Of a stretch of DNA of 64,000 bases, positions 17,801 to 25,109 are shown piece after piece. Each line of letters begins with the position of its first letter. Position 1 is the first letter of the stretch. The position numbers and the translations under genes are program-made. The DNA lies in NCBI GenBank assembly GCA_017395935.1, contig JAFQNL010000019.1:1-64000 (forward strand), read 5' to 3'. Under the pieces are notes generated by a model. That model searched no databases and was not told the DNA's origin. It was given only the letters and a program-made list of their open reading frames with translations. This stretch comes from Oscillospiraceae bacterium (GTDB taxonomy: Bacteria > Bacillota > Clostridia > Oscillospirales > Oscillospiraceae).

Positions 17801-19435
17801 TTCTATCAGGTGGCTGCCTGCGCTGAAGGGGGCGAAGTCGGCGAGAAGAGCGAGGCTGTGAAATCCGCCATTCTTGCCAACCCTGTCCTTAGCTCTGCGG
17901 CCAATGCCTATGGCGGCGTCAAGGTGAGCTGGAAATCGGTGTCCGGAGCAGAGAGATACCAGCTCTGGCGAAAGACTGCCGATACCGGCTGGAAGAAGGT
18001 GGGCTCTCAGGTGGCCGATACCGTCACTGTAGACGCAACTGCCGAGAGCGGGGTTAAGTACACCTATACTGTCCGGGCCCATACCGGCCTTGCCCAGAGT
18101 GGATACGACAAGACGGGCAAGAGTGTTCTCTATCTGGAAGCTCCTGAGGTCAGTAAGCTGGAAAACAAGACCAACGGCATGAAGGTGACATGGAATACTG
18201 TGGCCGGAGCCAAGAGCTACCAGCTCTGGCGAAAGACAGAGACTACCGGCTGGAAGAAGGTAGGCAGCCCTGTGACTGCCGCCAATACAGTGGACACCAC
18301 CGCGGTAAGCGGCACCACTTATTTCTATACCGTTCGTGCCATCAATGGTTCTGTTCAGAGTTCCTACAACAATACCGGCTTTTCCGGTTACTTCCTGGCA
18401 TCGCCCACGCTCAAGAGCGCGTCGAACGTAGCTTCCGGTGTCAATGTGACTTGGAACGCTGTGGATGGCGCAGAGAGCTATCAGCTCTGGCGAAAGGTAA
18501 GCGGTGGAAAGTGGGGTAAGTTGGGGACTCCCGTTTCCGGTATCAGCGCTGTGGATACAACTACTGAGTCCGGCGTGACCTATGTCTATACGGTCCGTGC
18601 GGTAAAGGGTGACGTTCAGAGCGGCTACTTCACCAGTGGAGTGACCAGCTGCTATCTGGCAGCGCCCGAGTTGACGGTCAGCGGAGCGACCGGAAAGGTA
18701 ACCGTGAAGTGGACGGCCAGCGAAGGCTGCACCGGCTACCATATCTACCGAAAGACGACCGGCAGCTATACCAAAATCGCTTCGTTGGCAGCCGGAAAGA
18801 GCAGCTACACAGACTCTTCTGTGACCAACGGAACGCTGTATACCTACAAGATTCAGGCGTACAAGGGCAGCTACCTGAGCGCCGCTGTGACGGCTGTCGG
18901 TAAGCCTCTGGCAACACCCACTCTGTCCAAGGTAAGCAACGCTGCCGATGGCGTTAAGGTGACCTGGAAAGCAGTTACTGGAGCTGCCAGCTACCAGCTT
19001 TGGCGTAAGACCGCTGATACAAGCTGGAAGAAGGTTGGCACTCAGGTAACCGGCACCAGCGCAGTGGATACTACCGCTGAGAGCAATGTAAAGTATACTT
19101 ATACCGTCCGGGCTCATTATGGAAGCAGCCAGAGTGGCTATAATAAGACTGGCCTTACCATTCATTATCTGGCGACTCCCACCCTTCTGAGTGCGGAAAA
19201 TACCGGTAATGGTATCCGTATCGTCTGGGAGGAAGTAGTCGGCGCAGAGAGCTATCAGCTTTGGCGCAAGACTACAGACACCGGCTGGAAGAAGGTGGGC
19301 AGTCCTGTGACCGGAAGCAGCACCGTGGATGCTTCCGCACAGTCCGGTGTGAACTATTATTACACCGTCCGTGCCATCTCCGGCTCTGTTCAGAGTTCCT
19401 ACCACACGCCCGGCATCAGCTGCGAAGCAGACTGA
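11825..19435 (+). CDS. Giant secreted protein: transglutaminase-like, BspA-type LRR, Cys repeats, FnIII
   Basis: Secreted 2,536-residue multidomain protein. A TTG start (AAAGGA 9 nt upstream) leads into a signal peptide ending PAPVFA (cleavage near residue 28), then an acidic stretch to about 110. A transglutaminase-like domain spans about 270-365 with a plausible Cys-His-Asp triad: C314 (AVCQGYA), H343 (ENHAWN), D358 (NLDATWD). A Gly/Glu/Asp linker (about 407-431) follows, then BspA/LRR_5-type leucine-rich blocks at about 432-805, 810-1219, 1408-1520 (short) and 1628-1892, each opened by a module of the SGSCG...W.ITSAGELQISG type. Residues about 1222-1412 hold four Cys-rich repeats centred on GSYDSV. 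One fibronectin III domain is near 1532-1620 and seven are packed at about 1930-2535 with recurring SYQLWRKT and GWKKVG. No LPXTG motif, SLH domain or C-terminal membrane helix is visible. Probable surface adhesin or matrix protein; function unknown. Confidence 0.93.
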   Translation: MKHVWKRGGALLMAFAMLLSLLPAPVFAAELEEELPLTEEELSDPPVSEESSVETIVDADMESSDMDLPDQPDEEEVCVLSEDAEEETDEVPGAGEETVLAQNISGTVREAVPASQGYATAQYINPIYADVLGDELPEVVHSGTALAELETYYDSVYELSVALREGMKDRTETISLGYTCSAFDEEILNEVFYDSVYTAVDHTGIPTEGDYLFFQFGGARVEASWSASEGVYYVEMVYYVTYYTTAAQENEMNTAVDQLLSQLDLDGSTEYEKIKGVYDYICSNVTYDYDNLEDDDYLLKYSAYAGLVNGTAVCQGYAVLFYRLMLELGVDARVIASIESENHAWNIVGLDGLYYNLDATWDAGISSERYAYFLLCPTTFGKDHTRSEEYDSAEFHDAYPMAEADYGSSEGGGEGGGGDEGGDDEEEDLFPGASGTCDNGFAWVIDTKGTLTISGTGPMEDYSTTDLPPWREEAYKPYVRSAIVGEGITSVGEYAFCYLTELSQITLPSTIETIGTYAFGYTSLEGLTIPEGVTELPVSMCADTQPLTTVVLPSTLVTIGNHAFSSCDGLTNINFPAGLTTIGEGAFFTCSKLNNIVLPTSLVSIGESAFASCKSLTSIAIPDGITTLPDGLLSNCTALTEVKLPESLKTIGNDVFTYCTALPTLELPDGLTGIGISCFINCTSLERIEIPGGVAALGNSTFLHCTALESITLNEGLQTLGNQTFGACERLKEITLPSTVTKLDTMLFYGCDALAKVTFLGSAPSIGDATFNGVTCQAWYPYGDSSWTSDVCKNYGGTISWNETAAIIASGSCGQSVNWTLDSNGLLNITGSGDMDDFEAGAPWQSYISQIKTVQISSGVTSVGEYAFSDSIALTEVILPEGLTCVSYSAFMGCPMLESVELPSTVTVLEDNAFRNCTRLTSAKLDCAVTAILSGTFAGCSALTEVILPDGLVSLERESFADCAELTGITLPEGLETLGVSCFKNCVGLTEIRLPESVTYIGGSAFSGCTALTSINIPEGVTAINSDLFYGCTGLTSLQLPESVNVILNRAFSGCTGLSEITMPKTLSTLGERAFYECEKLTSIVVPEGITQINGATFSDCSALADVRLPEGLTAIGTSAFSGCTALTTVALPESLETIGNSAFSGCFGLTAITFHKNLTSIETKAFYLNTDLTQITFLGAAPAISSDAFYRVEATVNYPGHTSWTADVRQNYGGTLTWNLVCTEHTPAEAVEENWVESTCTVPGSYDSVICCAICSTEISREKKALPLADHEPGQAVEENRNEPTCTVPGSYDSVICCAVCDQELSRQTVTIAVVPHTAGETVKEKEVAPACGKTGSYDSVVYCSVCGSEISRVTETVPALEHIPGDPVTEGYEPPTFSKKGSYDSVTYCTRCGAELSREAVWIDELEYVSQTMENGFAWSLNAAGALILSGPGMADEMPWLDYADHIVSLTVGDQVVGISSNSFAGCVNLKKIQFLGDAPLLEEDCFAGLNADACFYAVKNGWTDDVLQDYGGNIVWTRILPDLVMLDTPELVSVETTQETLSSGITTVFVSLQWQPVEGAAAYEIYRRSGETDWELVGYSDSASYRDNFPDVGVEYTYTVACEDVYGRTCSDYDPDGISHFYPSGSCGEEVSWKITSAGELQISGVGAMNADGYDMELTPWYHLRGEIRSARVEEGVTHLSAYAFQGCTEMTSVTLANSITSIGQCAFFHCPGLTSVNLPDGITEIGYRTFYLCTGLSELSIPAGVTAIGEGAFDGCSALSEIQLPEGLTQLGKSAFGGCKRLTEIVIPAGITQIAPNTFYSCTGLKSIALPEELTEIGSYAFANCYQLAELELPEGTERLDEGALLNCRSLTELTIPAAVVSLGEEVFLGCENLSKVIFLGSVPEGSAWFGDQRCQIIFPEQLRDEWMALDLSTIGSQAYRGQLEAPELTKASGASTGITLQWTQVADARGYYIYRGTSTDAMRQIGSVSGSDTLTYRDASASSGVAYFYQVAACAEGGEVGEKSEAVKSAILANPVLSSAANAYGGVKVSWKSVSGAERYQLWRKTADTGWKKVGSQVADTVTVDATAESGVKYTYTVRAHTGLAQSGYDKTGKSVLYLEAPEVSKLENKTNGMKVTWNTVAGAKSYQLWRKTETTGWKKVGSPVTAANTVDTTAVSGTTYFYTVRAINGSVQSSYNNTGFSGYFLASPTLKSASNVASGVNVTWNAVDGAESYQLWRKVSGGKWGKLGTPVSGISAVDTTTESGVTYVYTVRAVKGDVQSGYFTSGVTSCYLAAPELTVSGATGKVTVKWTASEGCTGYHIYRKTTGSYTKIASLAAGKSSYTDSSVTNGTLYTYKIQAYKGSYLSAAVTAVGKPLATPTLSKVSNAADGVKVTWKAVTGAASYQLWRKTADTSWKKVGTQVTGTSAVDTTAESNVKYTYTVRAHYGSSQSGYNKTGLTIHYLATPTLLSAENTGNGIRIVWEEVVGAESYQLWRKTTDTGWKKVGSPVTGSSTVDASAQSGVNYYYTVRAISGSVQSSYHTPGISCEAD

Positions 19436-19448
19436 GCAAACCAATCAA

Positions 19449-19477
19449 AACCCCCGGCAGCTGTGCTGCCGGGGGTT
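19449..19477 (+). terminator. Terminator after the giant surface protein
   Basis: Perfect 13-bp stem AACCCCCGGCAGC / GCTGCCGGGGGTT with a TGT loop, 14 bp after the stop. It lacks a strong U-run but is very stable. Confidence 0.75.
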
Positions 19478-19515
19478 CAGTCTTGCGGTGACAGGAAAAC
19501 AGGAAAAGCGTCATT

Positions 19516-19532
19516 GCCGTAAACGGCTTTTT
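19516..19532 (+). terminator. Small secondary terminator hairpin
   Basis: GCCG-TAAA-CGGC followed by TTTTT; a short hairpin with a good U-run, backing up the stronger stem upstream. Confidence 0.5.
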
Positions 19533-19550
19533 ATGTCAGATAAAGCTGAA

Positions 19551-19578
19551 AACCCCCGGCTCCGAAGAGCCGGGGGTT
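19551..19578 (-). terminator. Terminator facing the minus-strand lipoprotein gene
   Basis: 12-bp stem AACCCCCGGCTC / GAGCCGGGGGTT with a CGAA loop. It lies about 30 bp beyond the lipoprotein stop and shares its outer ten bases with the stem at 19449. Confidence 0.65.
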
Positions 19579-19610
19579 ATTTACAGGATCAAAGTAAGCT
19601 CAGATCAGAA

Positions 19611-20405
19611 TCACTCAGCAGCGGTGACCACAGTGATGTGGGGGTTGACACCCTCATACCAGTACAGGAAGCCTTCCATGTCGATGACATCGCCGACCTG
19701 CAGAGCCTTGACAGCAGCGTAGACGTCGGTGGTGTTGTCGCGCAGATAGCTCTCAACGGTGAAGGTATAGGTCTGGCCGTTGACAGAGGCGTTGAAGTAC
19801 AGGTCGCTGCCGTCCTCGCCGGAGCCGTCCCAGCTGTACAGGAAGGCGGCTTCGTTGCCGTCAGCGTCGATAGAGGCTTCCACAGTCATGCCCTTAAAGC
19901 TGACCAGCTCGTTCTGATGAGCGATGAGCTCATCGGTGCCCAGCCATACGGTAGCGTCCACGGGCTCAGCAATGTAGTTGCCTTCAATGATCTCGAAGGT
20001 GCCGTCCATGATCTCGATCTCGCCAGCCCACTCAGTCTTATGGCCGGTGACGCGGATCTTGGTGCCGGGGACCAGCTTTTCGTAGTCCTCAGCAGAGCAG
20101 TTCATCTCATACAGGAAATAAGCGCCATCCTCGTCCTGAGTGTAGACGGTAGCCTTGTCTTCCCACCAGGACTGCTTGTCCTGAACATAGGTCTCAATAA
20201 CGACCTGAGTGTCCAGCTCGGCAGCCATATAGTCGGCATGGCTCATGACAACAACTTCGGACTCCTCGGCAGGCTCCTCAGCAGGGGTCTCTTCCTCAAC
20301 GGCAGGCTCCTCAGCGGGATCCTCGGCGGGTTCTTCCGTGGCGGCGCAGCCCATCATGGCCAGAGCCATAACCAGAGCCAGCAGCAGTGCAATGATCTTT
20401 TTCAT
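19611..20405 (-). CDS. Lipoprotein with two OB-fold-like repeats
   Basis: Unnamed secreted lipoprotein, 264 aa. The ATG at 20405 has AAGGAG upstream; an in-frame start 54 bp earlier lacks one. MKKIIALLLALVMALAMMGC is a lipoprotein signal with Cys20, followed by a Glu/Pro/Ala-rich linker (about 24-55). Two related segments follow, roughly 65-150 and 160-264; each has the pattern 'V..ETYVQ...EDGAYFLY...GTKIRVTG' or 'F.....AAFLYSWDG...GDVIDMEGFL', which resembles OB-fold domains of bacterial surface lipoproteins. Ligand unknown. It has its own promoter overlapping the end of the upstream transporter gene. Confidence 0.82.
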   Translation of the reverse strand: MKKIIALLLALVMALAMMGCAATEEPAEDPAEEPAVEEETPAEEPAEESEVVVMSHADYMAAELDTQVVIETYVQDKQSWWEDKATVYTQDEDGAYFLYEMNCSAEDYEKLVPGTKIRVTGHKTEWAGEIEIMDGTFEIIEGNYIAEPVDATVWLGTDELIAHQNELVSFKGMTVEASIDADGNEAAFLYSWDGSGEDGSDLYFNASVNGQTYTFTVESYLRDNTTDVYAAVKALQVGDVIDMEGFLYWYEGVNPHITVVTAAE

Positions 20406-20450
20406 TTGATGCTCTCCTTTTGTAATAAAATGTTGGAAGGGAACACTTCC

Positions 20451-20478
20451 ATTATACACGAAGAAAGGAAGAAATCAA
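20451..20478 (-). promoter_or_regulatory. Promoter of the OB-fold lipoprotein gene
   Basis: On the minus strand TTGATT (20478-20473), 16-bp spacer, TATAAT (20456-20451). The -35 box overlaps the last codons of the ABC binding-protein gene. Confidence 0.6.
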
Positions 20479-22079
20479 TGACTATCTGTCTTGACAGCCT
20501 TTCTCTTTTTCCAAATTTCCCGTCCTGTATAGATTCCCATTAGCAGCCAGGCAATCCCAAGGGTGCCCAGCAGTATCTTTGCTGTGGTGGGGAGGGGACC
20601 AAACTCGGTCTTTCCCTGTCCGGCAGAGCCGGTCTGATCCAGATGATAGAGGGCGTTCATCTCTTCGTAGAGTTCGTCGATAAAGGCGTCATCCACCGTA
20701 ATCTTCCGGCGGACGGATTTGGCTGCCGTCTCTATCATTTGACCGGCAGCATCCCGGAGGGAGGCTGAGCCGCTGAAAACGGGAGTCACGAAGGTATCCT
20801 CTACATGGTCCAGCAGCAGCTGAGTGGCCTGAAGCTTAACGTCATAGTACAGCTTGTTGTTCTCGCCGCCCCGGGAGAGATAGTCCTGATATTCCGCGGT
20901 GTTGCGGGCCTTGGAAGTGACGGGAACATAGCCCTCCGTTTGCGCATAGGCGATTTGCACCTCGTTCGTCAGCAGATACTGAGCAAAGAGCCAGCTGGCC
21001 AGAACTTCCTGAGGATCTTCCTTATTAAACACACAGACCGAGGGCCCCTGAGAAATCATCTGGGGATTGTCGGGATCAAACTGGGGAACGGGGCGTACGG
21101 CAGTCTCAAAGTCAACCAGCTTGTCCTCAGAGATGTCTGATAAAGGAGCGTTGCTGCCCATCCATGTAGCGCCGGCTGTGGAGTCCACCGCGAATACGCA
21201 TTGCCCGGCGTTAAGGAAGTTGGCTGGATAGCTGGAGATCTTAAAGGTAGAGAAGGCTCCCGTCTTGACATGGTCAGCTACGGTGAACAGCAGCTCACGG
21301 GTGGTATCGTTGAAGATAAGAATATTTCCCTGCGGCGTGGAGTAGTCCGCCTCCTTCTGACGAAGCATCTGAATCATCATATTATCAGTGGACTTGTAGA
21401 TGAAGGGGATCATTACCTTCTGGCCATTGAGCAGGTAGGTGCCTTCGCTGTCCTTCTTTGCGGCCGCCTCGGAAACCTCCCATACAAAGTCCCAGGTCAG
21501 TACCTCGGGCAGCGTGTAGCCCAGGGCCTCAACATAGGTCTTGTTGATATAGCAGGCCTCGGTGGAACGCATATAGGGAATGGCATAATAGGCACCGTTG
21601 ATGGCGCATTCGGACAGAAATTGAGGAATGATCTCCTCCTGAAGCGGACCTTCATAGCGAAGGTCCGACCCTCCCAGACCGTAACGCTCGTCAGCAAAGA
21701 GCTGATCCAGCGCGACCACACTTTCCTGCCCGGTGATATAGGTGGCGATATGATCCGGATAGGTAATACAGACGTTGGGAGTGGTATTGGTGGAGATATT
21801 GGTAATTACATCGTTGTAGATCCGGCCGTAATCGGTGTAGAGCCGAAGATTTACAGTCACGTTGGGATACAGCTCCTGAAAGCGCTCAATCGCTGTTTCA
21901 TAGATCCGGGTCTGAGCCTTGTTGGTGTCGTTCTTGGCCCAGAAGGTGATCTCATATTCCCTGGAAGTGTCAAACTCCTCAGGCACGGTAAAGCCGACCA
22001 TACGCTGAGCACCATGACAACCGGACAGCGGCAGTACCATGGAAAAGATCAGCAAAAGGATAAGCAGTCGTCTTTTCAT
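20475..22079 (-). CDS. ABC importer substrate-binding lipoprotein with C-terminal membrane helix
   Basis: Family-1 (sugar-type) extracellular solute-binding protein, 534 aa. The ATG at 22079 overlaps the permease stop by 4 bp (ATGA) and follows GGGGAGG. The N-terminus MKRRLLILLLIFSMVLPLSGC is a lipoprotein signal with Cys21. The body has family-1 features (YEITFWAKNDTNKAQ, RFQELYPNVTVNL, SYPANFLNAGQCVFAV). Unusually, the C-terminus ends in a hydrophobic helix (ILLGTLGIAWLLMGIY) followed by basic residues, so the mature protein could be anchored at both ends. Substrate not determinable; a sugar or glycerol-3-phosphate-like compound is suggested by the partners. Confidence 0.88.
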   Translation of the reverse strand: MKRRLLILLLIFSMVLPLSGCHGAQRMVGFTVPEEFDTSREYEITFWAKNDTNKAQTRIYETAIERFQELYPNVTVNLRLYTDYGRIYNDVITNISTNTTPNVCITYPDHIATYITGQESVVALDQLFADERYGLGGSDLRYEGPLQEEIIPQFLSECAINGAYYAIPYMRSTEACYINKTYVEALGYTLPEVLTWDFVWEVSEAAAKKDSEGTYLLNGQKVMIPFIYKSTDNMMIQMLRQKEADYSTPQGNILIFNDTTRELLFTVADHVKTGAFSTFKISSYPANFLNAGQCVFAVDSTAGATWMGSNAPLSDISEDKLVDFETAVRPVPQFDPDNPQMISQGPSVCVFNKEDPQEVLASWLFAQYLLTNEVQIAYAQTEGYVPVTSKARNTAEYQDYLSRGGENNKLYYDVKLQATQLLLDHVEDTFVTPVFSGSASLRDAAGQMIETAAKSVRRKITVDDAFIDELYEEMNALYHLDQTGSAGQGKTEFGPLPTTAKILLGTLGIAWLLMGIYTGREIWKKRKAVKTDSH

Positions 22080-22951
22080 CCCTTTACACCTCCCCGGGCA
22101 ACGCCGGCCATGATCTTCTTCCGGAACACAAGGAAGAGGATAATCAGCGGTACCGAGATTACCACTACAGCGGCCATCATAGCGGGAATATTCTCCCGGC
22201 CGAAGCCGCTCTCCCGAATGGTCTGGATTCCGTTGGAGACCAGATAATAGGCTTCCTCGTCGGTAATGAGCCGGGGCCAGACATAAGAGTTCCAGCATTC
22301 GATGACCTTCAGGATAGTAATAGTGACGATTGTTGGCCGGCAGATCGGGATCATTACCTTCAACAGATATTTCAAATCCGACGTGCCATCCACCTTGGCC
22401 GCATAATAGAGCTCGTCCGGGATCTGAGCAAAGTTCTCCCGAAGCAGATAGATATAGAAGACCGAAGTCACTGACGGAAGAATAAGGCCGGCAAAAGTAT
22501 TACGCAAATCCAGCTCAGTGATGGTGACAAAGTTGGTGATGACTACCAACTCGTTGGGGATCATCATCAGAGCCAGAAACAGGGTGAAAACCAGATTCTT
22601 GCCTCTGAACTCCAGCCGGGCAAAGGCAAATGCAGCCAGCACAGTTACTGCCAGCATGAGGGCAGTGGTGATAAGAGTAAAAATCAGGGTGTTGGCAAAG
22701 TATCCGGCCAAAGGAACCTGCGTAAAGGCGTCCTCATAGTTCTGAAGGGTCGGAGAAAGGGTATAGAGCTGAGGGATATACTCGGAATTATAGCTGCTGT
22801 AGCTCTTGAGAGAGGTCAGTACCATCCAATAGAAGGGAAACAGCACGACCAGTGCCCAGAGAGTGAGCATGACATAGGTCACCGTCCGAACGACCCGTTT
22901 GCGCCGGAGGGCGGCAGCCTCAATGCGTTCAAATTCAGTTTGCTGAGACAT
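22076..22951 (-). CDS. ABC sugar importer permease (MalG/UgpE type)
   Basis: Inner-membrane subunit, 291 aa, with about six membrane helices and the cytoplasmic EAA-type loop YYAAKVDGTSDLKYLLKVMIP near residues 186-206, which docks on the ATPase. GGAGGG precedes the ATG. It overlaps the binding-protein gene by 4 bp and follows the other permease by 13 bp. Confidence 0.92.
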   Translation of the reverse strand: MSQQTEFERIEAAALRRKRVVRTVTYVMLTLWALVVLFPFYWMVLTSLKSYSSYNSEYIPQLYTLSPTLQNYEDAFTQVPLAGYFANTLIFTLITTALMLAVTVLAAFAFARLEFRGKNLVFTLFLALMMIPNELVVITNFVTITELDLRNTFAGLILPSVTSVFYIYLLRENFAQIPDELYYAAKVDGTSDLKYLLKVMIPICRPTIVTITILKVIECWNSYVWPRLITDEEAYYLVSNGIQTIRESGFGRENIPAMMAAVVVISVPLIILFLVFRKKIMAGVARGGVKG

Positions 22952-22964
22952 ACAGACCCTCCTC

Positions 22965-23858
22965 TCAGGAGTAGTGGACGTGCTTCCGGCTCACCAGTAG
23001 ATTGATGCAGGTAATGGTCAGCACGATGGTAAAGAGAATAATAGCTGCGGCCGAAGCGAAGGAAGGGTAGCCGCCGCTGCTGCCGTAGAGCATATCATAG
23101 ACATATCCTACGATGGTGTTCATGCCGGCCGCGTTCAGATCGGTGCCAAACAGGGCGACGGCATCGCTGTAGGCCTTAAAAGCACCGATAAAGCCGGTGA
23201 TAATGAGGTAAAAGAGGGTGGGGGAGATGAGCGGCAGAGTGATCCGGGTAAAGATCCTGAGACGGGGCGTACCGTCTACCCGGGCGGCATTGTAATACTG
23301 CTGATCCACGCTGGCCAGCGCGCTGGTCAGAATCAGAATCTTAAAGGGCAGAACGATCCAGATGGTATAGAAGCAGAGAACGAACATCTTGGCCCAGTAA
23401 GGGCCGCCAATAAAGTCGACAGGTCCGGCTCCAAACCAGCTGAGGATCAGGTTGGCAAGTCCATCGGTGTAGGGGGTCTGCTTGAAGAGGATCATAAAGA
23501 CCAGACCGACGGCCAGTGTATTGGTTACATAGGGGAGAAAATAGATGGTCTGGTAGAGCTCTCTGAGCTTTTCGATGGAACTCAGGCCTACTGAGATGAG
23601 CAGGGCAATGCCCGTGGAGAGAGGTACAGTAATAAGCACGAGGATAAAAGTATTCTTCACTGCCTGAAGAAAATAGGGGTCATGAAGGACGTACTCATAA
23701 TTATACAGACCAAGACCCAGATAGCTCTGGGAGGCAAAGTTAAATCCTTCCTCGAAGGAGTAGATGAATACATCAATCAGGGGATAGACCAGAAAGACCC
23801 CCAAAAAGAGGATGGCTGGCAGCAGATAAAGCCAGGCCTTTTTTCCTTGCTGTTCCAT
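22965..23858 (-). CDS. ABC sugar importer permease (MalF/UgpA type)
   Basis: Inner-membrane subunit, 297 aa from the ATG at 23858 (AGGAGG about 5 nt upstream); an in-frame TTG at 23876 would overlap the preceding gene and is less likely. It has about six membrane helices and the EAA-type loop YYNAARVDGTPRLRIFTRITLP near residues 196-217. It forms the heterodimeric channel with the adjacent MalG-type protein. Confidence 0.92.
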   Translation of the reverse strand: MEQQGKKAWLYLLPAILFLGVFLVYPLIDVFIYSFEEGFNFASQSYLGLGLYNYEYVLHDPYFLQAVKNTFILVLITVPLSTGIALLISVGLSSIEKLRELYQTIYFLPYVTNTLAVGLVFMILFKQTPYTDGLANLILSWFGAGPVDFIGGPYWAKMFVLCFYTIWIVLPFKILILTSALASVDQQYYNAARVDGTPRLRIFTRITLPLISPTLFYLIITGFIGAFKAYSDAVALFGTDLNAAGMNTIVGYVYDMLYGSSGGYPSFASAAAIILFTIVLTITCINLLVSRKHVHYS

Positions 23859-23872
23859 AGTGCCTCCTGTTC

Positions 23873-24979
23873 TCAAGCTTTGACTCGGAAGGGGATGCGC
23901 GCGCCGGTCTCAGGGTGGAAGAGGAAGACCTTGTGGCTCTTAAGAGCAAACTGAACCGAGCCGGAAGAGAGGTCCACTGTTTCGTCAGAGCTGATAATCG
24001 ACCGGATCTCTACGTTTTCGCAGTCAGGATGGTTGGAGACAACGGTGATATCCCGGCCCATGACCTCCACCTCGGTCAGACGGCAGGTAAGCGGCCCGTT
24101 TTCGTCCAGAATAAAACCCTCCGGCCGGATGGCAGCCATAACATCGCCTTCAATACCCTCTTCCAGAGCAAGGACGGGCTGCTGACCGATGGTCAGCCAG
24201 CCGTCTTTAACCTTTGCGCGGAAGACATTGATGGGCGGAGTGCCCAGAAACTTTGCTACAAAGAGATTGACCGGCTGATCATAGACCTCCTGAGGTCTGC
24301 CGATCTGCTGAAGAACGCCGTCCTTCATGACCACGATGACGTCGGAAATGCTCATAGCCTCCTCCTGATCGTGGGTGACAAAGACGGTGGTCACACAGGT
24401 CTCCTTCTGGATCCGACGGATCTCTTCCCGGGTCTGAAGCCGAAGCCGGGCATCCAGATTGGACAGGGGTTCGTCCAGCAAAAGAAGACGAGGCGTCTTA
24501 ACCAGTGCCCGGGCGATAGCTACCCGCTGCTGCTGACCACCGGAGAGCTCGTTGGGCTTCCGGTCCATCAACTCCCGGATCTGAACCAGATCGGCAGCCT
24601 CCAGTGCCCGTCGTTCCATCTCCTCTTTGGACAGCTTGTCCTTCCCTTTGAGATTTTCGAGCGGGAAGAGAATATTCTGCCGGACGGTGAGATGAGGATA
24701 GAGGGCATAGTTCTGGAAGACCATACCGACGCCGCGGTTCTCTGCCGGCAGGGATGTCACGTCCTCATCGCCGAAGAGAATCCGTCCCTCGGTGGGCTTG
24801 AGCAGACCGCACAGCAGATTCAGTGCTGTGCTCTTGCCGCAACCGGAGGGGCCCAGCAGACCTACCAGCTTGCCATCGGGAATCTCAAAGCAAAAGTCAT
24901 TAACGGCGATTACGTCCTTGCCTGTCTTGCGGTTTCTGCTGGGAAAAACCTTGGTCAGATGGTCCAGTGTCACTTTCAT
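23873..24979 (-). CDS. ABC importer ATPase (UgpC/MsmK type)
   Basis: Energising ATPase, 368 aa. Walker A GPSGCGKST (near residues 43-51), Q-loop VFQNYALYPHLTV, signature LSGGQQQR, Walker B LLLDEPLSNLD and H-loop FVTHDQEEAM are all present, followed by a TOBE-like regulatory domain (about 240-365) including IRPEGF. The presence of an ATPase inside the operon differs from Bacillota that share one MsmX ATPase among importers. First gene of the four-gene transporter operon. Confidence 0.93.
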   Translation of the reverse strand: MKVTLDHLTKVFPSRNRKTGKDVIAVNDFCFEIPDGKLVGLLGPSGCGKSTALNLLCGLLKPTEGRILFGDEDVTSLPAENRGVGMVFQNYALYPHLTVRQNILFPLENLKGKDKLSKEEMERRALEAADLVQIRELMDRKPNELSGGQQQRVAIARALVKTPRLLLLDEPLSNLDARLRLQTREEIRRIQKETCVTTVFVTHDQEEAMSISDVIVVMKDGVLQQIGRPQEVYDQPVNLFVAKFLGTPPINVFRAKVKDGWLTIGQQPVLALEEGIEGDVMAAIRPEGFILDENGPLTCRLTEVEVMGRDITVVSNHPDCENVEIRSIISSDETVDLSSGSVQFALKSHKVFLFHPETGARIPFRVKA

Positions 24980-25046
24980 ACGATCACATTCCTTACCGCT
25001 TCATTTCCCCGCAAAAGGGGGATTCTTTGTCAGTTTATCTGAATAA

Positions 25047-25075
25047 ATTGTACTCCACCAGACCTTGCAAGTCAA
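25047..25075 (-). promoter_or_regulatory. Promoter of the sugar ABC importer operon
   Basis: On the minus strand TTGACT (25075-25070), 17-bp spacer, TACAAT (25052-25047). It lies about 70 bp before the ATPase ATG. Confidence 0.75.
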
Positions 25076-25109
25076 CGCCGGCAGAGAGAAAAGAGAAGGG
25101 AAGACGCCC

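Noticed and set aside
17255..19444. Minus-strand open frame of 729 codons opposite the FnIII array
   Set aside because: Shadow of the repetitive plus-strand gene; no plausible protein features.
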